This document shows positions 9,785 to 19,100 of a stretch of DNA of 64,000 nucleotides, piece by piece. How positions within the stretch are numbered: the stretch's first letter is position 1; each line of letters opens with the position of its first letter. Source of the stretch: Endozoicomonas sp. GU-1 (GTDB lineage: Bacteria; Pseudomonadota; Gammaproteobacteria; Pseudomonadales; Endozoicomonadaceae). The position numbers were made by a program, and so were the translations under genes. Under the pieces are notes generated by a model, which was not told the origin of the DNA, did no database searches, and was given only the letters and a program-made list of their open reading frames with translations. Where the stretch lies: positions 4,402,001 to 4,466,000 of the forward strand of contig NZ_CP114771.1 of assembly GCF_027366395.1 (NCBI RefSeq), read 5' to 3'.

Positions 9785-10038
9785 TGACTTACTCCACTCT
9801 TAATGAGTTATTACCGGCACTGCGCGAACCTGCACTACCGATTCATTATGTTAATGGACAGCCCTGAGGGCAGGAAGTTCCGGGGCAGAAACAGGTTGTT
9901 TCACATTGTGCAGGCTGCGGTATCTCATCGTTCCCACGTTCTGCGATACCGGATTTGCCAACTGTGAAACAAACTCTTATTGCGCGGAATCGTGGTGGTT
10001 TAATCGGGATTTTGTCTTTGTGGTGAGGTTTGGTATGC

Positions 10039-10226
10039 ATTCCCACGGAGGAGAGGGTGTTGCAAAAGTTAAAAAAGCCTTGAACCACAAAGGCACAAAG
10101 ACACAAAGTTTTTCTGGGCTTGCCTGAGCTACGCTCAGCAAACAAAATGGCTTTCTTTGTGCCTCTGTGTCTTTGTGGTTCACTTCTTTTTAAGGCTTTT
10201 CGCAACACCGTCAGGACCGTGGGAAC
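10039..10226. repeat. MITE-like inverted repeat element, copy 2
   Basis: Same family as 7692-7885: arms TTCCCACGG / CCGTGGGAA around a palindrome of ACCACAAAGGCACAAAGACA type (10084 to about 10181). It lies just downstream of F-box gene 2, as copy 1 lies downstream of gene 1, so it was probably duplicated together with the gene. Confidence 0.75.
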
Positions 10227-10252
10227 AAGTTCAAAACAGCAGGCCATTGTCT

Positions 10253-12124
10253 TCAATCCGACGTATCAGCATCTCTTATTTCCCAAACTTGTAGAGTGAA
10301 ATTGGTCATATCGCCTTCCCCGGTATAGCTCAAGACCAGCACTTCATGCTCTGACATGGGATTGAAGCGTGCATTGATGATACCGTCTTGCTCGATCTCC
10401 CCCTTGAGTGACCAGTGCTTTTGATCGTTGAGCCCCAGGATTCCTACCATGTGAGAGGTGTGAATCAGCGCATGAAGGCCCGACAGGCTAAAGCCGGTGA
10501 TGATTGGGGAGTACTTCCTGGTGATGGTTTGAATTGACCATGTCCCTGCCTGGCTCTTCTCCCAGATACAGATTGTGCCGACCCCACCAATATAGCTGGT
10601 GGTCAGCAAGTGACTGTCAGACGGGCTGAATCGTGCCTGACGCACTGCGCCATCATGTTTGAGCCTTATGGCTGATTCAAGCCTTGACGCGGAACTCAAC
10701 TCCGGCGAAAGACACGGGTTCAGCGACCAGTCAGACCAATTTTCCGGTCTGTGCCATAGCAGCAAATCCTCGCAAGGCGTCGGACCACCAATTTTATCAG
10801 ATATAGCGAACAGGTATTTACCGGTAGAGCTGAATTTCAGCGGAAAGTATGTCGGGAAGATCACCGTCTCTTGCCATTTCCCCGATGGATCCGGGCTGTG
10901 AATGGCAACCCGTCCGGGATTGTAGGGTTTGTAGGGTTTGCGATCAATACACACCAGAAGCTGATCTGCCACTGGGCTGAAGCGGTCATAACTCCAACCG
11001 AAACCCTCTCCTCTAAATAATATTGAATGCTGTGCTGACCAGACTCCACAATCATCCAGAGATAAAATGGTTCTTTTATCCCGCGTGTGCAGTGACAGAT
11101 ACCGCTCCGATGGACTGAACTGAACTTCACCAGTCAACCTTTCGGGGGAGAGGCCGGAAACCTTCATTTTCAGCCAATCATTATTATTTTCGTCCATGCA
11201 CCAGAGGCGTACCTGATGGTCCTCATTACAGGTCACCATATATTTCCCGGAAGGGCTGAATTGGACCTTCTGGTTCGGCAAAATTTTCTTGCCGACTTCT
11301 TCCCAACCGCTGTTAGCAGACCGTAAGGTATTTACATAACCCTCACGGCTGCGGGTTAACAGGCGATTCGTGCAAGCACTGAAATTTGCCGCGGTAATCA
11401 CCCGGCTGCCGCTGTTACCGGACCAATTGACGTGCTCTTCTGCCCATTGACCCCGGTCATCCCTGGTCAGAATTCGGGAGTCATGCAAAAAACGGCCATA
11501 AAACAACAGATGACGACTGGACTGGCTGAGGCAAAAATCAATCCTGGCTTCGATCCGGCTATATCGTTCACTTGGATTACGCTGCGGGAGAGTGACTCTG
11601 TGTCGCGGCACCAGGCGGTAAGCCGGGCATGATTCCATCCTCCGCAAGGTGTCAAGGCATAGTAGTGCGGACATCTGCGGGAGGTTCTTTATTATCCTGT
11701 CCCTGAACGATGTCCCTCTGTTGTTGCGTGATGCTGGAGTGGCAAATGGATGAAAGCAATGGGATTTTTTCTGCCACGGGGCTGTTTGCCGGTACTGTTC
11801 ACGGAAGCGTTGCGGAAGTCGGGCAAAATAAGACAGTTCCTGAATATATTTGTATTCTTTCACCACGTCCCGGAAAGCCAGGCAGGTTGCATTAACTTGC
11901 CGGATGTCATCAAATTCAAGGTGGTCAAAAATTATGGCCAAAAGTTCGCGGGGGAGTTCAGTAATCGTTCTTTGCCACAACGGCTGTTGTTGCGGAAACT
12001 GTGTCTGCGGGCTTGCCGCCGGGAGTTCGATAGCGCGTGGGGAGCTGGGGGGTGTCGTTTTAGCAGGCTCATTGGCAGGCCAATCCGGTACGCCGACAGC
12101 CCTTGGAGACAGAGGGTCGCTCAT
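10253..12124 (-). CDS. F-box / WD40-like propeller protein 2
   Basis: Paralogue of 7909-9723, 623 residues. A proline/serine/glutamine-rich N-terminus (1-50) precedes the F-box at about 56-95 (ELPRELLAIIFDHLEFDD, then CLAFRDVV). A long propeller follows, with FSPSGKYMVTCNED, FSPSERYLSL, FSPVADQLLV and FSPSDSHLLT blades. ATG at 12124 has GGAG 7 nt upstream. No signal peptide or membrane segment is seen, so release from the cell would need a dedicated system. Binding host Skp1 and recruiting substrates through the propeller is the family-based hypothesis. Confidence 0.85.
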   Translation of the reverse strand: MSDPLSPRAVGVPDWPANEPAKTTPPSSPRAIELPAASPQTQFPQQQPLWQRTITELPRELLAIIFDHLEFDDIRQVNATCLAFRDVVKEYKYIQELSYFARLPQRFREQYRQTAPWQKKSHCFHPFATPASRNNRGTSFRDRIIKNLPQMSALLCLDTLRRMESCPAYRLVPRHRVTLPQRNPSERYSRIEARIDFCLSQSSRHLLFYGRFLHDSRILTRDDRGQWAEEHVNWSGNSGSRVITAANFSACTNRLLTRSREGYVNTLRSANSGWEEVGKKILPNQKVQFSPSGKYMVTCNEDHQVRLWCMDENNNDWLKMKVSGLSPERLTGEVQFSPSERYLSLHTRDKRTILSLDDCGVWSAQHSILFRGEGFGWSYDRFSPVADQLLVCIDRKPYKPYNPGRVAIHSPDPSGKWQETVIFPTYFPLKFSSTGKYLFAISDKIGGPTPCEDLLLWHRPENWSDWSLNPCLSPELSSASRLESAIRLKHDGAVRQARFSPSDSHLLTTSYIGGVGTICIWEKSQAGTWSIQTITRKYSPIITGFSLSGLHALIHTSHMVGILGLNDQKHWSLKGEIEQDGIINARFNPMSEHEVLVLSYTGEGDMTNFTLQVWEIRDADTSD

Positions 12125-12271
12125 TGACTTACTCCATTCTTATTACCGGCACTGCGAGAACCTTCACAACCATGAATTCCTTAATGTCTAAGACAGGTTG
12201 TTTGACATCCAGCAGGCTCCGGTGTCTTCTTATTTCCAGGCTCTGCGTGGTAATACATACCGCATTTGTCT

Positions 12272-14185
12272 TCAATCCGGTGTACCAGCATCTCTTATTT
12301 CCCAGACTTGTAAATGGATATTGGTAACGTCGCCATTCTGAGTTTGGCTCAGGACCATCACCTCATGCTCTGATAGTGGATTGAAGTAGGCTTTCAGAAT
12401 ACCGTCTTGCTTGATACCCCCTTTGAGTGACCAGTGCTGTTGACCGTTGCGCCCGAGGATTCCTACCATTGAAGGGTTCCAGGTCAGCACATGAAGGCCG
12501 GACGGGCTAAACCAGGGTACGGTGATTGGGGCACATTCTCCGGTGATGGCTTCAATTGCCCATTGTCCAGTCTGGCTCTTCCCCCAGATGTAGACTGTAC
12601 CCGACTCGCAGCTGACCAATAAGTGGTTGTCAGACGGACTGAACCGCGCCACTTTCACCAGAGAATTGTGTCTGAGCCCTATTTCTGAATCAAGAATCGC
12701 TCTTGATACGGCATCTTGCTGTAGCAAGCGACCATCGTCCAGCGGCCCGGCAGACAAATTTTCCGGTATGCGCCATAGCAGCACATCATGGTCTCTGACC
12801 CTGTCTTGCTGCATATCTTGCCGCATGCCAAGCCGCACGAAGCCCGTGAATGAGGCCTTATTGAACAGATATTGACCGGTAGAACTGAAGAAAACCGGAC
12901 AAAAGTATGGGAAGATCATCGTCTCTTCCCATTCTCCCGATGGTTCCAGGCTGTACATTGAGACCCGCCCGGGAATGCCATGATGTTTTTCAAAACCCAC
13001 CAGAAACTGATCCGTGACCGGGCTAAATTGGGCCTGAGTAACATAATCATCTTTACATTTTTTCAACCTCTGTGATTTCCAGTCTTTAGCGCTGCAATCA
13101 TTCAGAGATAGCATCGTTATTTCATTCGCACATGATGGTAGATGCGACCAGAGGAGTGCCAGATATCGCTCCGATGAACTAAACAGGACGAGTTTAGTCA
13201 ACTCTCCGGAGAGGCCGTTAATCTCCACTTTTCGCCATTTATTATTATTGTTGTCCATGTGACAGACGATGAAAGGATCTTGCTTGTAGGCCGCCATATA
13301 TTCCCCCGAGGGGCTGAACACGACCGCATGACCCGACAACATTAGCTTGTCGTTCTCGTCCCAGCGGTTGTGGGCAGGTTGCAACATACTCGCGCGATTC
13401 ATACCGTTCCAGGTAAACAGGCGATTTTCACAAGGACTGAAATTTGCCCCGGAAACCACCCGGGAGCGGCTGTTATCGGACCAATACAGGTGCTCTTCTG
13501 CCCATTGCCCCTGGTCATCCCTGGCCAGAACCCGGGAGTCATTCAGGCAACGGCCATAAAACAACAGATGGCGACAGGACGGGCTGAAGTGAACCCCAAG
13601 TACGACACCGGCCTGTGGCTGTGAATGCCATGCTGCACGCTGAGGGATCGTAACTTTTAATCGCTTGACCATACGATAAGCCGGACGTGATTCCATCCTC
13701 CCCAGGGTGTCGAGGCATAATAGGGCGGACATCTGCGGGAGGTTCTTTATTATCCTGTCCCTGAACGATATCCCTCTGTTGTTGCGTGATGCCGGAGTGG
13801 CAAATGGATGAAAGCACCAGGATTTTTTCTGCCCAAAGACATGTTGCTGGAACTGTTCCCGGAAACGTCGGGGAAGCCGGGCAAAATAAGACAGTTGCTG
13901 AATGTATTTGCATTCTTTGACCACATCCCGAAATGCCAGGCAGGTTGCATTTACATGGCGGATATCATCGAATTCAAGGTGGTCAAAAATTATGGCCAAA
14001 AGTTCGTGAGGAAGTTCAGTAATCCTCCTTTGCCACAACGGCTGTTGTTGCGGAAACTGTGTTTGCGGGCTCGCTGCCGGGAGCGCAATAGCGGAGCTGG
14101 GGGGTGTGGTTTTAGCAGGCTCATTTACAGGCCAATTCGGTGCAATCGAAGCGTCGGCAGCCCTTGGAAACAGAGGGTCGCTCAT
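12272..14185 (-). CDS. F-box / WD40-like propeller protein 3
   Basis: Third and most divergent paralogue, 637 residues. The N-terminus MSDPLFPRAADASIAP is followed by the F-box at about 57-96 (ELPHELLAIIFDHLEFDD, then CLAFRDVV). The propeller blades (FSPCENRL, FSPSGEYM, FSPVTDQFL, FSPSDNHLL, FSPSGLHVL) differ more from copies 1 and 2 than those do from each other. The GGAG and about 50 bp upstream of the start are shared by all three genes. It is the first F-box gene after the PhyH gene on the minus strand, and no MITE follows it. Confidence 0.85.
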   Translation of the reverse strand: MSDPLFPRAADASIAPNWPVNEPAKTTPPSSAIALPAASPQTQFPQQQPLWQRRITELPHELLAIIFDHLEFDDIRHVNATCLAFRDVVKECKYIQQLSYFARLPRRFREQFQQHVFGQKKSWCFHPFATPASRNNRGISFRDRIIKNLPQMSALLCLDTLGRMESRPAYRMVKRLKVTIPQRAAWHSQPQAGVVLGVHFSPSCRHLLFYGRCLNDSRVLARDDQGQWAEEHLYWSDNSRSRVVSGANFSPCENRLFTWNGMNRASMLQPAHNRWDENDKLMLSGHAVVFSPSGEYMAAYKQDPFIVCHMDNNNNKWRKVEINGLSGELTKLVLFSSSERYLALLWSHLPSCANEITMLSLNDCSAKDWKSQRLKKCKDDYVTQAQFSPVTDQFLVGFEKHHGIPGRVSMYSLEPSGEWEETMIFPYFCPVFFSSTGQYLFNKASFTGFVRLGMRQDMQQDRVRDHDVLLWRIPENLSAGPLDDGRLLQQDAVSRAILDSEIGLRHNSLVKVARFSPSDNHLLVSCESGTVYIWGKSQTGQWAIEAITGECAPITVPWFSPSGLHVLTWNPSMVGILGRNGQQHWSLKGGIKQDGILKAYFNPLSEHEVMVLSQTQNGDVTNIHLQVWEIRDAGTPD

Positions 14186-14393
14186 TGACTTACTCCATTC
14201 TTAATGAGTTATTACCGGCACTGCGAGACACATCGCAACCATTGACTCACGGTTTTAATGGACAGGCCAAAGGTCAGGAAGTTCACGGGCAGCCTGATTG
14301 CCCTTTGATTAATTAACTCAGATAAACCGCTGGGGCCTGCAGGAGGTGGAATAGCCTGTTTCTGCCCGGAATCATAAGAGTTTAATGGGAGGC

Positions 14394-15305
14394 TCACCAA
14401 GGTTCGACGCCATAGATTTTCCTGCCTGTATCCGTCAGGTTTTCCCGGTTCACCCGTAATGATTCAATCTGAGAACCTGCCGTTTTCCGCAATCCTGCCT
14501 CATGATTGTATTGGCCTTCGCCACTTTCCAGGGCGTGGACCCTTTTTTCCCTTAGCGCCTCATCGGCAGAGGCGGGCAGAAAGCTGATCATCGCCAGCAT
14601 ACGGTCGCGCCTGCTGTCGGTGCAGTCCGGGTCTGGATTAAATCGTGAGTGGGTCAGGCGAGAATCCCAAACCACCATCTCCCCTTCTTTCAATTGCACA
14701 GCCCGGAGTGCCTGCCAACGGTCTTGTATATCCTCGCCCTGATATTCAATCCAGCCCTGCTTTTTATCTGACCACGATTTATATTGCCCGAAGTCATGAT
14801 GGGAGCCGGGGATAATACCCAGCATGCCGGTGGTTTGATCACAATCCCTGAGCGCCAGTAAGCCTTGAACCGCACTGAAACCGGGCTGGGTATGAGGGTT
14901 TTGATCCACATGAAGGGGGAGGAAGCTGTTATGGTCTGTTTCTGGCCGCATATAAATGCATCGGTCAAATACCACCCATAGTTTTTTATTATCCCAAAGG
15001 GTTTCAAACAGCTTGACCATGGTTGGGTTCTGCCTCAGCTGGGCCAGGGCATCATCATGGTACAGTTCAAAAAAACCATTGATGCTGGCTTCCGGATGAT
15101 GCTTGATCTGACGCTGCAACAGGCTGACGGCACTGTTACGATCCGCTTCAGTGGAAACATTCCCGGCAACGATGTAACCATGCTCCACAAAGGCTTCTTT
15201 GATGACTTTCGGGTCAGCCCGCTGTCCATCGTACACTTTATGATCGGTATAACTGATCTCTTTAAAGGTATTGTTACTGCAATTGGGGCGTGCCAGTGGG
15301 TTCAT
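14394..15305 (-). CDS. PhyH-type Fe(II)/2-oxoglutarate dioxygenase
   Basis: Probable phytanoyl-CoA-dioxygenase-family enzyme, 303 residues. The metal facial triad is visible as His132-x-Asp134 in LHVDQNP and His219 in DSRLTHSRFNP, with Arg residues downstream suitable for 2-oxoglutarate. GIIPGSHHDFG is typical of the family. Its ATG overlaps the TGA of the upstream glycosyltransferase-like gene (ATGA, 15302-15305), with AGGAGGA just upstream, so the two are translationally coupled. The substrate is unknown. The neighbours suggest hydroxylation of a glycosylated small molecule; this is inference. Confidence 0.75.
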   Translation of the reverse strand: MNPLARPNCSNNTFKEISYTDHKVYDGQRADPKVIKEAFVEHGYIVAGNVSTEADRNSAVSLLQRQIKHHPEASINGFFELYHDDALAQLRQNPTMVKLFETLWDNKKLWVVFDRCIYMRPETDHNSFLPLHVDQNPHTQPGFSAVQGLLALRDCDQTTGMLGIIPGSHHDFGQYKSWSDKKQGWIEYQGEDIQDRWQALRAVQLKEGEMVVWDSRLTHSRFNPDPDCTDSRRDRMLAMISFLPASADEALREKRVHALESGEGQYNHEAGLRKTAGSQIESLRVNRENLTDTGRKIYGVEPW

Positions 15306-17653
15306 TGTTTTTCCTCCTCCTTCAGGGTGTTTTGTTTATGTAGTCTTGGCAGAATCTGATCAGCAATGACTTTCCCTCCGCCATGGGAAAATCGTCGGTC
15401 AAGTTCACTCAATGATGACTCGTCGGTATGGGACAATTGCTGGTGAGCAGTAGCCATGAGATGGCTGAGTGTTGTGATTGCTCCGGGTTCCGTCGTTAAC
15501 CTTTCGATAAGATGAGTGATGGATGCCATAACCTCTTCCTGACGTTTGAAGTAGTCAATGGGCGCGGTCCCGGGAAAGATGTCATGCCAGTCAATGCTGG
15601 CATCCACCATGTGATTTCGCTTGAGCAGTGTTAACTGCTGGCCCTGGCTGTCATTGGCCGGAGGCAGCCAGATAATTTTTTTCCCCAGGGCGGCCGCCTC
15701 AAATATGTTGCCAAGTCCCGGGGTCATCAGGGCCACTGTTGATTGCTGCAAAACATCCTGCACTTGATCAGGTGTCAGTGTCTGGACCTCAAACTGGTCC
15801 CCTGTGGCTTCTGCCAGGGTGCGGCTGCCCAGAAATTGGAGCTGGTCGTAGTGACAGCCAAGGGTCTGGTTGATGCAGTTCATGATGATTTTTGCGTAGT
15901 TCACCATGATGGAAGAAGTCACCAGGGGATTCATCAGCCCACCGGTATTGACCAGCAACAGACTGGCCGTATTGGTTTGGGGGTGCTGATCCTGAAGGCG
16001 CTGCAGGCCGGATACAATGGAAGGTACGACGATGGTTTCCGGCAGTTTATTTCTGTTTTCCTGTAACCGCTCCTGCACGGTGAGAAAGTTCTGTACCAGA
16101 TAGAGGTCGGCATGGGTAATGGCTGGAGACACCTCTTTCCAGTACCAGGACAGTGGATCATATACGATGACCTCAAGGCCTGCTTCTTTGGCCCACCCGG
16201 CAACCTCCAGATCACAGGCGGTGATAAACAGATCGTATTCACGCAGGTGGCGGAGGTACTTTTCTTTGCGGTCGGTGGCAGAGCCCTGTCCGGTGCAGTC
16301 AATGATTCGGTTATAGGGGTACTTGGACTGAATATCGAGGGTGTGCTTTTCGCCGATATAAGCGAGGTGTCTGGCCTGTTTGCGCACGTAAGGAAATATT
16401 TCCCCGATGGCAGCAGAAGGGCCAAAACCGAAGGGTTCTGCATTAAACAGTATCTTTTTTTCTGCCCCTGAATCCGTGCTGGAAAATGTGATCTCCTGGC
16501 AGGGGGAGGGCTCCTGAACAGGGCGCTGGTTTTCCTGCAGCGTTTGCTCAACGATTTGGATAACCTGGTCTTTGCCATTGCCCCGCAAAAGCACGGTGTT
16601 ATCTTTGCTGATGTTGTCGGAATAAAAAGCCAGGTTGGCAATAAACGTTTTCAGTTTTTCTGCACTCAGCTCCCCCGAGTTTATTCCAAACTGGTTGTCG
16701 CCAATCACTTTGGCATTGATCTGCTGTTCATACAGATTTTCCAGGGGTATGGCATAGACGGGCTTGTTCAGGTACATGGCTTCTGACAGCAGTGTGTGTC
16801 CTGCGGTGGAGATCACCCCGGTGCAAGCAGCAAGTAATGAAACAAATTGGGCGTCGCCATGGTGATAAAACCGACAACACGCACTATCAGCAGGAAGCAG
16901 ACACTGTATGGGTAAAAATATATGTACTGTGATGTCGTCTGGTACACTCTCCTGGACGGTCTGTAGCCATTGATCAATAGGCAGAGAGGTCCACGACTGG
17001 GCAGTAATGTACATCAGTAACGAGGCCGTTGTGCCATGGCCTTGTTCTCTGGCAGCAATGATTTCCGGACGAATCACCGGTGGCAGCAGGGTGACATTGG
17101 CAGTATCCCTGCGCTGTTGCTCTTGCGCGCCAGGTTGAACGTTGAAGAAGGAGGTTGCCAAACGCTTGTCGGCACGGGGAAAGAAAAGTGACAGCCGCTC
17201 CCGTTCATCCCGAAATGACGTACCCGCCAGATCAGGTATGAAGCTGCCGGTTAAAAACTTGCTTTGCTGGTCGCTGGTGATCAGCGGAGCCTGCTTGCTG
17301 TAGGCATACTGGGCGGACACCTGCTCGTAATCACTGATCACCAGATCCGGAGTACCCAGTTGTTGGTTCGCTACTGCCATGGCCCGGAAGTTGATCTGGT
17401 TGAAGTTCATGCGGTTGTTTTGTGGCAGCTTACTGGTGGCCTCAAAATCCAGCCCGGTCAGACAGCCGGCAATGTAGGGATTGTTCACCTCACATACGCG
17501 AACCCCCGGATACTCCTTCTGATGGTTGTGGAAATACTCCAGCGCCTGCCCGTAAGTGAACAGGACGATCTGATGATCTCTGTCCCTGAGGTAATTGAGG
17601 CAGGGCAACTGACGGTTCAGATGGCCGTTGCCAATGCCACAGATGCCAATCAC
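15302..17653 (-). CDS. Double-domain glycosyltransferase-like protein
   Basis: 783 residues with two GT-B-like halves. The N-terminal half opens with GICGIGNGHLNRQLPCL, the nucleotide-fold start of MurG/UGT-like enzymes, and carries a donor-site-like motif near residues 280-310 (STAGHTLLSEAMYLNKPVYA). The second half, from about residue 400, starts again with ILFNAEPFGFGPSAAIGE and has TPGLGNIFEAAALGKKIIWL near 670. No membrane segment is evident. GTG start at 17653 shares one base with the TAG of the upstream kinase-like gene. A tandem fusion of two transferases, or one catalytic and one binding half, are both possible. Confidence 0.65.
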   Translation of the reverse strand: MIGICGIGNGHLNRQLPCLNYLRDRDHQIVLFTYGQALEYFHNHQKEYPGVRVCEVNNPYIAGCLTGLDFEATSKLPQNNRMNFNQINFRAMAVANQQLGTPDLVISDYEQVSAQYAYSKQAPLITSDQQSKFLTGSFIPDLAGTSFRDERERLSLFFPRADKRLATSFFNVQPGAQEQQRRDTANVTLLPPVIRPEIIAAREQGHGTTASLLMYITAQSWTSLPIDQWLQTVQESVPDDITVHIFLPIQCLLPADSACCRFYHHGDAQFVSLLAACTGVISTAGHTLLSEAMYLNKPVYAIPLENLYEQQINAKVIGDNQFGINSGELSAEKLKTFIANLAFYSDNISKDNTVLLRGNGKDQVIQIVEQTLQENQRPVQEPSPCQEITFSSTDSGAEKKILFNAEPFGFGPSAAIGEIFPYVRKQARHLAYIGEKHTLDIQSKYPYNRIIDCTGQGSATDRKEKYLRHLREYDLFITACDLEVAGWAKEAGLEVIVYDPLSWYWKEVSPAITHADLYLVQNFLTVQERLQENRNKLPETIVVPSIVSGLQRLQDQHPQTNTASLLLVNTGGLMNPLVTSSIMVNYAKIIMNCINQTLGCHYDQLQFLGSRTLAEATGDQFEVQTLTPDQVQDVLQQSTVALMTPGLGNIFEAAALGKKIIWLPPANDSQGQQLTLLKRNHMVDASIDWHDIFPGTAPIDYFKRQEEVMASITHLIERLTTEPGAITTLSHLMATAHQQLSHTDESSLSELDRRFSHGGGKVIADQILPRLHKQNTLKEEEKQ

Positions 17654-18747
17654 TATCTTTTTTTTTTGTCCGTTGGCAGCACCTCCATGGACAGCGTGGG
17701 CATGATGGATTGGTAAACGTCCTGCAGTGGGCCGCTGATCTGTCGTGTCTGCCGCCCGTCCTCGCGAAGATAATCACTGAGCTTCTGCGCCAGGTAGTCT
17801 TTGACCTCGCGAGGAACGGTTCCATCAAGAACGGCATCATGATCACCAATCAGAATATCCTCGCGCTGCTTGTCGAGGAACAGGTTAAACAGCTGATGTC
17901 TTGCGCTTTCAGGGGGCAGGGTTTTTTCCATGAAATCGTCGGTTAACTTGACCAGCACAATGTCCCGTATCGGGACTTCCGATTCCGGGTCACTGTAGTA
18001 ATCCGAAGGCAGCTGAAAATGCGTCCGGTCGCCAACACTGGTGAGGGGCTGTTCAGATTTTCCTGACTCAGCAACTCCGGCACTGACCACGGGCTCCCAT
18101 TTGGGCATATCATGGTTACGCACCGAAATGGTCTTGGTGCCCGCAACGGCTTTGAGTTGCCCGTCATCGGTAAACCTGACGAGGGTTTTGTCTGCCGAGA
18201 TGATTTTTCGTTCTGGCAGTTTGAGATGCTGCAGGGCATGCTTCAGTACCAGTGTGGTTTTGCCAGAGCCAGAGGCACCGGCAAGCAGGTAACAGCCCGA
18301 GGCATGGCCGATACAGGCCGCATGGACCGGGAACAGTTTTCTTCGTAACCACTCAACCCGACAGGCCCCGTAAAGAAGGTGTGGCAGGGTGTCCGGCATG
18401 ATGTCGTTATCGGGAGCCATAACCTGAACGTATCCTTCACGTTGCACGATGACCGGGCGGCTGTTGGTCTGGACGTGTTCCACGGTCACCAGGGGCTGGT
18501 CACCATTCCCGGGCTGTGGCTTAAATCCGGGCAGATGGGCTGACAGGTGTTGAATATCCCGCTGGGTCAGTGAAATGTCACCGGTTGAGGTGAAATCGAA
18601 ACGGTGCTGTTGTCCGATGTGACATTTAACGTAAACCTTGCCCTCTGGCGTATTGACAGGATCCTGGCAATGGTCAGTCTTGTGTATGTCTTCTTCCGTA
18701 ATTGCTGCTGAAGAAGAGCCGGGTAAAGCGGGTAGTGAGTTCATCAT
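17653..18747 (-). CDS. HPr-kinase-like P-loop protein
   Basis: 364 residues. The C-terminal part resembles HprK/P-type kinases: FPVHAACIG, Walker A GASGSGKTT (157-165), then an acidic ISADKTLVRF motif about 25 residues on. Small HprK-like proteins occur in several natural-product and peptide-modification clusters as well as in PTS regulation. No HPr or PTS gene is nearby, so a biosynthetic or small-molecule kinase role is more likely. First gene of a three-gene unit with stop/start overlaps (HprK-like, GT-like, PhyH-like). Start is one of two adjacent ATGs (18747 or 18744); no strong Shine-Dalgarno. Confidence 0.7.
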   Translation of the reverse strand: MMNSLPALPGSSSAAITEEDIHKTDHCQDPVNTPEGKVYVKCHIGQQHRFDFTSTGDISLTQRDIQHLSAHLPGFKPQPGNGDQPLVTVEHVQTNSRPVIVQREGYVQVMAPDNDIMPDTLPHLLYGACRVEWLRRKLFPVHAACIGHASGCYLLAGASGSGKTTLVLKHALQHLKLPERKIISADKTLVRFTDDGQLKAVAGTKTISVRNHDMPKWEPVVSAGVAESGKSEQPLTSVGDRTHFQLPSDYYSDPESEVPIRDIVLVKLTDDFMEKTLPPESARHQLFNLFLDKQREDILIGDHDAVLDGTVPREVKDYLAQKLSDYLREDGRQTRQISGPLQDVYQSIMPTLSMEVLPTDKKKR

Positions 18748-19100
18748 TTAAGGTATTAATCATTTTTGCCTTGAGAACTCCCAAGTCAGGCAATAATGAC
18801 CTGAGCAATGTGGAATTTTCATTGTGCAGGGTGACTGAAAAATCAGATCACAAATTATCAGGACCGACTATGGCGGCCATAAGAATTTGGTTTGATCAAT
18901 GTCTCTTTTGTTAAGTGGACAGTCGCTGCCCAGTGATTTTTAAGACCATCTAATCAAGAGAAAGTTCATTGTCTTGGATTTGTGCTCAAGTTTGAGCAAC
19001 CACGAAAACACAAAACAGCCATCTATTTCTTGCTGGCTCGGGGCTGTTGGAAAATTCCAGTACTTGAATCTTGTTTATTAAGTCAGTGCTGCTGAAATCA
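18748..19100. other. Intergenic region
   Basis: About 350 bases upstream of the kinase-like gene and downstream of the broken PEP-synthase-like gene. It should carry the promoter of the three-gene unit, but no convincing -35/-10 pair stands out. No coding sequence is supported. Confidence 0.4.

Noticed and set aside
9846-10256. 136-codon minus-strand frame downstream of F-box gene 2
   Set aside because: Most of it lies in the inverted repeat 10039-10226; composition follows the repeat.
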